Shown here in pieces: positions 45,384-55,881 of a stretch of 64,000 bases of DNA; the stretch's first letter is position 1, and every line of letters begins with the position of its first letter. Below the pieces are notes generated by a model. That model saw only the letters and a list, made by a program, of their open reading frames with translations. It made no database searches and was not told the origin of the DNA. The position numbers and the translations under genes are program-made. Origin of the DNA: Eleusine coracana subsp. coracana (taxonomy: Eukaryota > Streptophyta > Magnoliopsida > Poales > Poaceae); contig CM064427.1 in assembly GCA_032690845.1 (NCBI GenBank), positions 22,727,164-22,791,163 of the forward strand, read 5' to 3'.

Positions 45384-46482
45384 TGTTGGTCGCAATTACG
45401 CACCCACTTATATACCGCAAGAGGACGGTGTACGGTTGTAGCTCTTTTTCCCTTAGAGTATTCCAAGGTTATCGAATCCACAGGGAACGAGCGGAACTAA
45501 TACTATTAAAGGGTTACTAACAAATTGCAATGGTTTGGTTGATGTGAATGATGACGGTGAGAAAGTGGAAGGTGAATGTTATTGAAGAGGTAACAGGATG
45601 ATGAAGGATTCTCTCCTTAGGATTAGTTCACTAGCATGCAACCTTATTCTTATTAACTCGAGTGATGACTCTAATATTCTACAAGACATGGTGGTTTCGT
45701 TCACCCCGGCTGTCACTACAGAGGCTATTAGCTCCCCACTCGTTTCTTGGACTATGTAATGGGCAAAAGTATATTGGCCGATACACTAATGAAAGGGATA
45801 GATAGATGTGCAATAAAGTTCATCACATAGATTAAATTCATCGAGAGAGTATCAACAAGTATGAGAGTTACATGACCAGATCCCCGCACCAGAGAAGAGA
45901 ATATGAGACTACTCACTCGTCCTTCCGCCAGACATAGCAGAGGGGTGAGAAATAGCACTGGAATGCGCACGTGCCGATCGGCGCAAGCGTCGCGCCAATT
46001 GGCGCGACCTCCCTTCTGGTGGATCTCGTCGGTGTTGACCAACGTTCGCTGCCAATATCCTAGAACCCTAGTTCTAATAACTGATTCTCGTGATTGCCGT
46101 CTCTCCGGTTCTCCCTTGACTCTTGATAATTATCTTCCTTTTATACTCGACGGGATTAGGTCAATTTCCACCGACTCTAACTCATACTGGGCTGGGCCTT
46201 CGTCTTTCCTGGACCAGATCGTGTTTTCGTCATCTTCTTCTGCTGCGCGATCGGCACGGGCCCGTGCCGATCGACCCGGCTCCACATCTGGCCCATCTTC
46301 GTTACTCTTTAGTTCTTTATCCATAATTGCCCTGTTTTACACCTGTTTCCTGCGATTATATCCAAAATAGAACAACTACAAATATATGCAAATATAGGGT
46401 TAATTGTTAGTCCAAACTACCAAATTAAGATTCAAAACATCCCTTTTTGGTAGATAAAATGGGCGTCTAGAAACCACCAACA
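45384..46482 (-). repeat. 5' LTR of D
   Basis: 1099 bp, TGTTGGTCG to CCAACA on +. TATA at 46136-46145 (minus), palindrome pairs 45977.5/45998.5 and 46250.5/46270.5 at the same relative places as in the other LTR. Confidence 0.9.
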
Positions 46483-48462
46483 CACCCTTGCCAAGGTCAC
46501 TTGTATCTTTCCTGTCTTTCATTTTTTCTTCGTCAGACTAAGAAGAACAAAAATAGTAGGTTGTCATGCATGCCAGGGATGTTTATGCCTTCATGTTGAG
46601 ATGATGAATAGTTGCTCTATTTTATATCTTTTAATAGTCTCTCGTATACAACTTAATACTCTCCCAATTTTTGAGTTTGTTGGCTAAACATGCTTGCCTT
46701 GAACTTGAATACTTGTGGGTTGCAAAGTGCATGATCTAAGTCTAGGTTCTTGTGAGGCATGATATGGCTAGAATAGGGCTGCTATGATCTTGTCCCAAAG
46801 TGAAGCTCAACATCCAGAAATTTTGTTTTCCAAAATAATAAAATTGAAAAGTTTCTCAATGATAAAAAATCCTACCACAGCCATATGTTATACTTCATTC
46901 CAAAACCTTCCACATATGATGCTTGTTTTCACATTAAGATTTATCAAAATGCTTGCAACCTTTGTGAGATCAGTTTCATGCTTTTATGATCAAGATTCAT
47001 AGACACATCCACCATCATTTGCTAATGCTCCTACATCGAGAGATAGCAATATCATTCCATTGCATCACCACCATATGCTTAACTTCTATCACAGAAGTTA
47101 ACAAAATAAATACTCCACGAATATCATGTTATGACACTCTCTCAATTGGTTGCATGGAAGGCATGGCTATCAAAAATAGGATAAATACTTGCTCTCAATC
47201 TTGAGCATGATGAAAAAAAGAGAGAAAAAAAAAGAAATAGCCATGCCCAAGTGCTAATTAAAGAAAGAGAGAGTCTACTAAAAAAGGAGTATCCACCATT
47301 CCTTCATCATTCCACCACAGTCCACACACATGCATATCTTGATCAGATAGTATGACTTATTTCTCTGTGGGTTCAGTCTTTTGGCTTGGCAATATATGTG
47401 TTACAAGTATGTTTCAATTTTTCCTACTCATAGCTCCAACATATGCCTTATTTAGAGGTAGGAACAAAAAGAGGCAACCTTAATGCCTTGGTAAGGATTT
47501 ATACACATTGAGCGACCGAGTGAATATTTGGAGGAACTTAGTTTTATTTGCCAAAATCTTTTGAAAAAAACCTCCGGATGAAAAGTGGAACACAGGGATG
47601 AGAGAATGGTGTCCTAGGAAAGACCGTTCTATTTTTCAACCACCCAAGATGAAGAGAAGCCAAAAGCCCCGCATGGACTAAGGTAAAAAGGGTGAGTTAC
47701 CAAATGCGAACTTATTCAATTAATGGTAGAGTATTTTGTTGTGCACTTGGTCTTATGGGGGAATAAAAAACATTGTAGAAACTCTTGATCAACAACCTAA
47801 AGTTCTATCTTTGCATCGGGATGAGCAAAGGTTCAGCTTGGGGGAGTTTGTGGATGGTCATTAAATACCATTTCCAACCATCAATATAACTCGAAATAAA
47901 GGAGTATTCAACATTCCTGCCATGCATATTAGTTAGAACTAATAAATTTCCACTATAGCTTGGAGAAACACTGACATGTAGGAGAAATAATGAAATGGAG
48001 GAGGAAACACACCAATGTGGCGAAGAAACACAACTTCCACCAGGACTCCCATGGATTGTCTGGCCCACTTACAGAAGCAAACTGACCTTACAGTGTCACT
48101 GGGTAATGGGACCCACATGGCAGGCCACCAGAGGCGGCAGCACCTGAGGGGACTCCCTCCCCGAACAGAGGTGTTCGGCCAAACCCGAACAGGGGTGTTC
48201 GCCCAAATGGGGAGTGGCCCCCCTGGTGCATGGTTTCCACGTGCTGGCTCCTGGTGACTCTCCAATGACGGTTGTGCACGTTTGGTGGCGGTTACTGACT
48301 CCAGGAACCGACTTTGGGCAGTATCAATAGAAGGGAGAGGCCTCACTCCAAAGCACAAACGAAGAAGCATTACTCTCTTTACCATTTCATGGTTCTCTTT
48401 ACTTTTAGTGGAGTTAGGCTTAGAATAGAGCTTTCTTTAGTGCCCAAGTCTTCCTTGGAGTT
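46483..48462 (+). mobile_element. 3' end of an Athila-like element F' (+)
   Basis: 3' internal region 46483-47848, purine tract cttgggggagt, and the first 614 bp of an LTR from 47849 (TGTGGATGGTCATTAAA). It matches the reverse complement of about 49400-51390 in element F at clearly less than full identity. The LTR stops at 48462 where the LTR of F begins in the other orientation. Palindromic CCGAACA/TGTTCGG hairpins at 48161-48178 and 48186-48201. No coding sequence seen in 1.3 kb. Confidence 0.8.
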
Positions 48463-50010
48463 TGTTGACATTTTTTAACATCATGACTAAGTTTCCTTAG
48501 CAATGAAGCCAGAAATATTTATTGGTAATCTTTAACGAATGCAGAGAGTCCGCAAGTGCACAGAGAATACCGTTGTAGCATTTCACCTGGAAGTATTCAG
48601 GGTATCGTATCTATTTTATCTCAAAGGAAGGAATATGATTGATCAGAGTAATTACCATATTCTAGATATTTGCCCATTGGATTATGAGACAAAGTCCTCA
48701 TAGGGGTAAGGATAAAGATAAATATGGTAGTGGACACATAGGTAGCATACTTAAGTTAGATAAATATTAGTCTAGTGGAGAAGGACAAAAAAAGAGCTAA
48801 GTTCCTATGTTGCTTTTATATAGTTCCATAGTCTATATTATATACTATTATATAGATACAACGACAATGCAAGACAATCAGATCATCACACCCTGGGCAT
48901 CCGGTTTTCCCCTGCATCCATAGTATGATTCCGGTCAAGAGCCTATTGCATAGGCAAACGTGGGGGATTTCAAAGGACAGATAGGGTTGTCACCACCTAC
49001 TACCTACCCCTAGCAATCCGTGGACTACACGACAAATAATGCATTCTATTGATCAAATCACCACCCTTACATCTCTAGAATAATACTCCTAGTCCCTTAA
49101 ACGATGGAACAGAAAAGGAGTAATCACATTTAAGTGAACACTAAGCACATGGAACTGATCTAAGTCACACATTAGTCATGCATCATTATAATGACATAAA
49201 TAAAGACTATAGTAAGGGCTTATGTTTAACATGGTAATATAGTATGACTACATTACTAACATGCAAGCATAATAACCACATACATGAATGGATCATATAA
49301 TCAAACAAGAAAGACATGACCCAAACATAACTATATAGAAATACTAAATATATTAAATAGAATAAAGTCTTACAAAAGGCGAAAGGTACAAGAGCCATAC
49401 TACAACTCTAAGGAAGACTTGGGAACTGAAGAAGACTCTATTCTAAGCCTAACTCCACTAAAACTAAAGGGAATCATGAAATGGTAAAGAGAGTAATGCT
49501 TCTTGGTGTGTGCTTTGGAGTAAGGCATCTCCCTTCCTTTTATACCTGTCCAAAGGCGGTTCTGGGATCGGTAACTCCCGCCCTAAGGGAGCCAACCGCC
49601 TTTGGGGAGTCGGTGGGGAACCAACTGAAAAAGATGGGCCTTCGTGGGCTGGCCCTCTATACGGCCGAATACCCCTGTTCGGCCGAACAGAGGGTGGGCC
49701 CACTAGGGTCCTGCTGCCTCGGGAGCCCTTGTAGGTGGGTCCTATTGCTCAAGGTTGGTTGTTGAGGCGGTTTGCTTCTGTAGGTGGGCCATTTAATCTG
49801 TGTACTTGGCTGTGATTGGTCAGAAGTTCATTTCCACGGATCATGAGGCACTTATTCACTCCTTTTATGCACTTTCCCTGCATGTCAGTGTTTCTCCAAG
49901 CTATAGTGGAAATTTATTAATTCTAACTAATATGCATGGCGGGACTGTTGAATCCTCTTTTATTTTGAGTTATATTAATGGTCAGAAATGGCATTTAATG
50001 ACCGTTAACA
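48463..50010 (-). repeat. 3' LTR of F
   Basis: 1548 bp. TATA box TATAAAAGG on the minus strand near 49537-49545. The palindrome CTGTTCGGCCGAACAG is at 49675-49690, ~140 bp upstream of the TATA, with a degenerate copy (cggccg) centred at 49664.5. A run of 16 C at 50012-50027 is the complement of the polypurine tract. Confidence 0.9.
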
Positions 50011-51479
50011 ACCCCCCCCCCCCCCCCTCAAGCTGAACCTTTGTTCGTCCTGATGCAAAGATAGAACTTTAGGTTGTTGATCAGGAGTTGCTACAATGTT
50101 TTATATTCCCCCATAGTACCAAGTGCACAACCAAATATTCTACCTTTAATTGAATAAGTTGGCATTTGGTAACTCACCCTTTTTACCTTAGTCCCTGCGG
50201 GGCATTTGGCTTCTCTTCATCTTGGGTGGTTGAAAGACAGAACGGTCTTTTGTAGGACACCATTGTCTCATCCCTGTGTTTCACTTTTCATCCGGAGCTT
50301 TTCAAAAGATTTTAGCAAATAAAACTAAGTTGCTCCAATGATTCACTCGGTCGCTCAATGTGTATAAATCCTTACCAAGGCATTGAAGTTGCCTCTTTTT
50401 TTTGTTCCTACCTCTAAATAAGGCCTATGTGGAGCTCTAGGTAGGAATAAATGAAACATACTTGTAACACATATATTGCTAAACCAAAAGACTAAACCCA
50501 CGGAGAAACAAGTCATATAATCTGATCAAGATGTACATGTGTGTGGAATTTGGTGGAATGATGATGGAATGGTGGATACTGCTTTTTGAATAGACTCTCT
50601 CTTTCTTTAATTAGGACTTGGGCATAGCTATTTCTTTTCTTCTTCTTCTTTTTGTTTTTTCATCATGCTCCAGATTGAGAGCAAGCATTTATTCTTATTT
50701 TTGATAGCCATGCCTTTCATGCAACCAATTGAGAGGGAGTCGTAACATATATTCATGGAGTATTTGTTTTGCTAACTTCCGGAATAGAAGTTAAGCATAT
50801 GGTGGTGGAGGCAATGGAATGATATTGCTATCTCCCGGTGTAGGAGCATTAGCAAATGATGATGGATGTGTACATCAATCTTGATCATAAAAGCATGAAA
50901 TGGATCTCACAAAGGTTGCAAGTATTTTGATAAAGCTCAATGTAAAACAAGCAACATATGTGGAAGGTTTTGCAATAAAGTATAAAATATGGCCATGGTA
51001 GGAATTTTCATCATTGAGGAACTTTTCAATTTTATCATTTTGAAAAACAAATTTTCCGGATGTTGAGCTTCACTTTGGGACAAGATCATAGCAGCCCTAT
51101 TCTAGCCATATCATGCCTCACAAGAACCTAGACTTAGATCATGCACTTTGCAACCCATAAGTATTCAAGTTCAAGGCAAGCATGTTTAGCCAACAAACTC
51201 AAAAATTAGGAGAGTACTAAGTTGTATATGAGGGACTATAAAAAGATATAAAATAGAGCAACTATTCATCATCTCAACATGAAGGCATAAACATCCCTGG
51301 CATGCATGACAACCTACTATTTTTGTTCCTTTTAGTCTGACAAAGAAAAAACAAAAGACAGGAAAGATACAAGTGACCTTGGCAGGGGTGCTCTCCCCCA
51401 AGCCTGTCGTTGCTCATGGTTGTTGGTTAGGATCAAATCCTCTTTAACGGTAGTATGCTACCGTATAGTCATGGTGTGC
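50011..51479 (-). other. polypurine tract and 3' internal region of F
   Basis: About 1.45 kb between the env-like ORF and the LTR with no gene I can support. Inverted copy in F' at 46483-47848. Confidence 0.7.
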
Positions 51480-51833
51480 TCAAAGTTGTTCCTGGAGGTG
51501 ACAAAACTGGTCGTCACTATGTTGCTGCCACTCTCTGGTGGTCAGGGCATGCGTAGCAAGGGTGTTTTGCATTTCCCCTGTTCTCACATCCAGATCATCC
51601 ATCCTCCATGTAAGGTCCCTCAATTCTGAACTATAGTCATGATGACTAAAGCCCAAACATGAGTGACATCCGTCATGATGTGGAGGCGTCTCGATCGACT
51701 CAGGGGCATGTCTCCATTGTGCACTACTAGCCTGCTGCCAAGACGAGCCTCCAGTCTCATACTGCTGTGGCGTGAACATCCAACCGGGGTCACCAGAATG
51801 CTTTGAGCATGTAGTGTAATCATGGACTAGTGG
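51480..51833 (-). pseudogene. C-terminal part of the env-like ORF of F
   Basis: Open frame that enters from the A2 junction and ends at a stop at 51480. Gln/Ser/His-rich, with a heptad-like LRDLTWRMDDLDVRTGEM region that may be coiled coil. Its reading frame matches that of the other half at 58633 once A2 and one target duplication copy are taken out. No membrane segment seen. Confidence 0.6.
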
Positions 51834-52757
51834 TGATGAGGACATCACTCCTATGGATACACACAACACTCCTCCAAATCTGGACTTCCAAGGTCCAATG
51901 ACTAGAGCTCGTGCACGACGACTAAATTTAGAGGTGAGCTCGTTCCTACGTTCTTCGCTATATGTTACTTTTGAGAATGGTTTGCTACCTAATGATTATT
52001 TTATGATTAGAAACCATGGAGAAGATCAGGAGATGATGGAAGAAGGAGCTGGGAACGTGGAGGACCAGCAAGAGCTTGGAAGCCAAAGTGGAGGCCCAAT
52101 CAAAACTGACTTCGAGTCTGTTTTGGGGCCCAGGACCAGTCTGTACTAAAACAGTCGTCCAGGACGCATACGGACTCGGATTTGGACGTTCTACATATGC
52201 ACGGAAAGATAAGGAGAAGACCTTTCCAATGCCGCCGGCCTCATGTCAAAATTCATCGGGAGTCATCGGGAATCGTCAAAACAAGACAGAGTCCAGAATC
52301 TGTGTCGGTGCTGCGTCGCCTATTTTTGGCATTTGGGCTTTGTATCTAGTTGAGCCCAATTAGGGGCGCGTCCAGAGGGTCTTGCACGACCCTAGAGTCT
52401 TTATATACAGCCGCCGCCGCACCATTGGGGTTCGGGTTTTGCTTAGATCAATTCTGTTCATAAACAGTTTCGCCGTTCATCGGTTTGTGAGACCCCAACT
52501 TCGAGAGTTTAATCATACATCTGCAATTGTGTTGCATTCTTCATTGTTCTTGCTTGTGTTCTTGATTCGCAGGCAGGGATTAGCCTTCTCGGTGAGATCA
52601 ATTGTCTTTTGGACGGTTGATAACAAGAGGAGACATCGTGCTGCGATTGCGGGGTTTAGAACGTGCTGTTCTGAAGCCGAATCGATTTGTGTGTCGCCTC
52701 CGACCAAATCAACTTACCAAGAACCTTTCGGAAGATTGGGAACCCTTGTTCACATCA
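51834..52757 (+). repeat. 5' LTR of A2
   Basis: TGATGAGGACATC to ACATCA, 924 bp. TATA-like tttatatac near 52401. The PBS TGGTAATCAGAGC (one extra base) starts at 52760. Confidence 0.95.
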
Positions 52758-53052
52758 AGTGGTAATCAGAGCTTCAGGTGCACCGTCAGGTTCACACTAC
52801 CCTTTAGTTTTGTTTTCGTGTTCTTCCTATCGTCCACTGAAAATACCAAAAAAAAATTTCCCCCGCCCATAACCACGTGTTTAGCCTTTGCATATTTCAA
52901 TTTCAGAGTCCGTAGTGTTGAGTTTGTGCCCTAGTTCTTGTTTAGTCGCTGGTTTAGTTTATGTTTTTGTCGTCAGTAGTGTTTCTCTTGCAACCCTAGC
53001 CGCCATCCCCTTCACCATCCTCGGTTTTGTCGGCTTTGTGTGCTAGGGTTGA
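52758..53052 (+). other. shortened leader of A2
   Basis: Matches the first ~300 bp of the A1 leader, then jumps at about 53076 (ccctaatc/gagtgcg) to the A1 gag sequence, removing about 0.94 kb with the gag ATG. Confidence 0.8.
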
Positions 53053-54432
53053 TTGATCAACACGCCCACCCTAATCGAGTGCGTGAGCCAAAATCAGTTA
53101 CAGAAGCCTTTGCAGGCGGTTCGGAGTGATTTGGCAGAGACGATCACCAGGGCCGTCACCGACGCCGTCACCAAGCTTCACCTGGGAGAAAGCATTGAGC
53201 GGTTGGATAAGAGAGTCTCTAAGCTAACCGATCAGGTTGTCGAATTGGAGACCGCTCACAAGACCAACAACAACAACAACAACAACAACAACACCAGCAA
53301 TGACACCAACAACGACGTTGAAGACGATCATGATGAAGCAACGGTGTATAAGGCTGATGGCACCGTCGATAGGTCAGCTACAAGTACCGTAAGGTTACGA
53401 CGCCGTTTGCAACGTAACCCTCAAGGTATGGGTGGTTTCCACAACCACAACCGTCGCACACAAGGTAACTATGCTCCAGATGATCCGTATGCTAAAATTA
53501 AGTTTTCAATTCCTTCGTTTTCGGGTCAGTACGATGGTGATGCTTACCTTGATTGGGAAATGACGGTAGAACAAAAATTTAATGCCCACCTTGTTCCTGA
53601 ACAACATAGAGTTAGACAAGCCACTAGTGAGTTTAAGGACTTTGCTATTGTTTGGTGGAGTGGTCTAGCTGCTGAAACCGATTTGCCTACTACTTGGGAA
53701 GAACTTAAGGTAGAAATGCGTGATCGTTTTGTTCCTCCTTCTTTTTATAGAGAAATTCGTAATAAACTGAAGCGTTTAGATCAAGGAGATAAAACTGTTC
53801 AGGAGTATTTTAGTGAGCTTCAGAAGGGTTTGATTCGTTGTGCTGTGGTTGAAAAAGTAGAGGATCAGATTTGCCGCTTTTATTCTGGTTTAAGAAAAGA
53901 AATTCAGCACATCCTTCATTATAAAGAATTTTATACCCTCAACCAGTGTTTCCAGTATGCTATGCTTGCAGAGAAAGAATCACAGGGACTTTTCCAGGCT
54001 TTTGAGGAGTACAGCAAGTCCAGGAATTTCTACCCACCACGGCAGACGGGGACTTCGGGGCTGCCCAAGCCATCTTTCTGGCTGCCCCCACCAGCTAGTG
54101 TTGTTTCTGCAGCACCAAGATCAGCCCCTGCCCCTTCTACACGCTCAGGTAAAAATTCTGTGCAGGTACCGGCTAGTAGTGCCTCCTCTGTTGCTTCGAC
54201 GGGACGCACTACAGGGATTCAGTGCCACCGATGCCATGGTCTTGGCCATGTGCAGAAAGATTGCCCAAGTAGGCGAGCATATGTGGCGACAGATGATGGC
54301 GGTTACATGAGCACCTCCGATGTGGAGGATGAGGAGGAGGATGTCGCTGCCACCAGCGGTGACCTTGTCCTTGGAGGCGGAGATACCACGGGCTACATGA
54401 ATATTATTGTGCAGCGTGCGCTTAGCACATAA
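53053..54432 (+). pseudogene. gag of A2
   Basis: Open frame of 459 codons. The first ~8 codons come from the leader after the deletion, so the original start is gone. Heptad-like ERLDKRVSKLTDQVVELE, Asn repeat from an AAC microsatellite, retrotrans_gag domain (YLDWEMTVEQKFNAHLV, IQHILHYKEF), Pro/Ser linker, and an intact CCHC knuckle CHRCHGLGHVQKDC. TAA at 54430-54432 is in the same frame as the downstream protease. A1 has CAA there, so gag-pol was probably one frame. Confidence 0.85.
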
Positions 54433-54447
54433 ATCCAGCAGCCCGAG

Positions 54448-55881
54448 ATGATGCAGCGACATAACTTGTTCCAGACTTTCTTCGTCATCAAGAACCGTCG
54501 GGCACGTGTCATCATTGATGGAGGAAGCTGCAACAATTTGGTGAGTTCTGATGTGGTTAAGAAGCTTGATTTGACCACACGCCCACATCCACATCCATAC
54601 TACATTCAGTGGTTAAATGACTCTGGAAAAGCTAAGGTAACACAAACTTGCAGAGTTCCTTTTTCCATTGGTTCCTATGTGGATTCTGTTGATTGTGATG
54701 TTGTACCCATGCAAGCTTGTTCACTTTTATTGGGTACACCTTGGGAATTTGATAATGATGCTGTACACCAAGGAACTAAAATTACTTTGTTACCAATGAC
54801 CCCTGCTGAAATTGTACAAGCTGATTTAGAACGAGCTGCTAGTTTGAAAAAGAAAAGCCCTGAAATTCAGCAACCTGTTAATTCTGCTTCTACACCAAGT
54901 AATGTTAATGATTCTTCAAGTTCTAAGGGTGCTGCAATTAAATTACAAGGTCGTTCATGTCTTGCTATAAAATCTGAGCTTGCTGAAATTTCTACTGATG
55001 ATATTTGCTATGCTTTGATATGCAAACAAGCCTTGTTTTTGCTTGGTGATATTGCTTCTTGTGCTTTGCCTCCTGCTGTCACTAACCTTTTGCAGGAGTA
55101 TGAGGATGTTTTCCCAGCTGAGATACCCCCGGGATTGCCACCTTTAAGAGGGATTGAGCATCAAATTGATTTGATTCCTGGTGCTACTTTGCCAAACCGT
55201 GCTGCTTATAGGACCAACCCTGAGGAGACTAAGGAGATACAACAACAAGTCCAAGACCTTTTGGATCGTGGGTATGTTCATCAATCACTTAGTCCATGTG
55301 CTGTTCCTGTACTTTTGGTTCCTAAGAAATATGGTTCTTGGCGTATGTGTGTAGATTGTAGAGCCATTAATAACATTACTATTAGGTATCGTCATCCTAT
55401 TCCTAGGCTAGACGACATGCTTGATGAGTTATGTGGTGCTATAATTTTCACTAAAATTGATTTGCGTAGTGGCTACCATCAAATTAGAATGAAACTTGGA
55501 GATGAATGGAAAACAGCTTTCAAAACCAAATTCGGGTTGTATGAGTGGTTAGTAATGCCTTTTGGGTTAACTAATGCACCCAGTACTTTCATGCGTTTGA
55601 TGAATGAGGTTTTAAGACCTTTTATTGGCAAATTTGTGGTTGTTTAGTTTGATGATATCTTGATTTATAGCAAATCCATGGATGATCATATGATTCATTT
55701 GCGTGCTGTTTTTGATGCTTTGCGAGTTGCACGTTTATTTGGTAACCTTGAGAAGTGCACCTTTTGCACGGATCGAGTCTCTTTTCTTGGCTATGTTGTG
55801 ACTCCACAGGGAATTGAGGTGGATGAGGCGAAGATTGAAGCCATAAAGAGCTGGCCTGTACCAAAACTATCACACAGGTGA
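54448..55881 (+). pseudogene. protease and reverse transcriptase of A2
   Basis: Protease VIIDGGSCNNLVSS, linker VFPAEIPPGLPPLRGIEHQ, RT blocks RYRHPIPRLDDMLDEL, LRSGYHQIRM, MPFGLTNAPSTFM. At 55645-55649 the Tyr of the YFDD catalytic motif is a TAG stop, present as Tyr in A1. The frame continues to 55881 where the shared one-base deletion shifts it. A 30-base deletion after FDNDAV is visible relative to A1. Confidence 0.9.

Larger units (their letters stand above)
34356..46277. repeat. eleven paired palindromes of element D
   Basis: Core GCGCCGATCGGCGC and variants. Pair centres: 34362.5/34383.5, 34636.5/34656.5, 35478.5/35498.5, 36487.5/36508.5, 36899.5/36920.5, 37738.5/37759.5, 37993.5/38013.5, 43403.5/43424.5, 44420.5/44441.5, 45977.5/45998.5 and 46250.5/46270.5. 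Every distance is 20 or 21 bp. Often one member is perfect and the other degenerate. Confidence 0.9.
33769..46482 (-). mobile_element. Athila-like Ty3/Gypsy element D
   Basis: On the minus strand: 5' LTR (46482-45384), PBS, gag, protease, [A3 insertion with loss of RT and RNase H], integrase, two accessory coding regions, 3' region, PPT complement and 3' LTR (34868-33769). LTR ends TGTTGGTCG and CCACCAACA on +. The flanks aacct and caccc differ, and the left flank is element G while the right is F', so the original site is rearranged. Integrase sequence and a TGGCGC-type PBS are known of the Athila lineage. Confidence 0.9.

Noticed and set aside
50012..50027. Run of 16 C as a G-quadruplex regulator
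   Set aside because: Best explained as the polypurine tract of F, which sits exactly at the LTR border.
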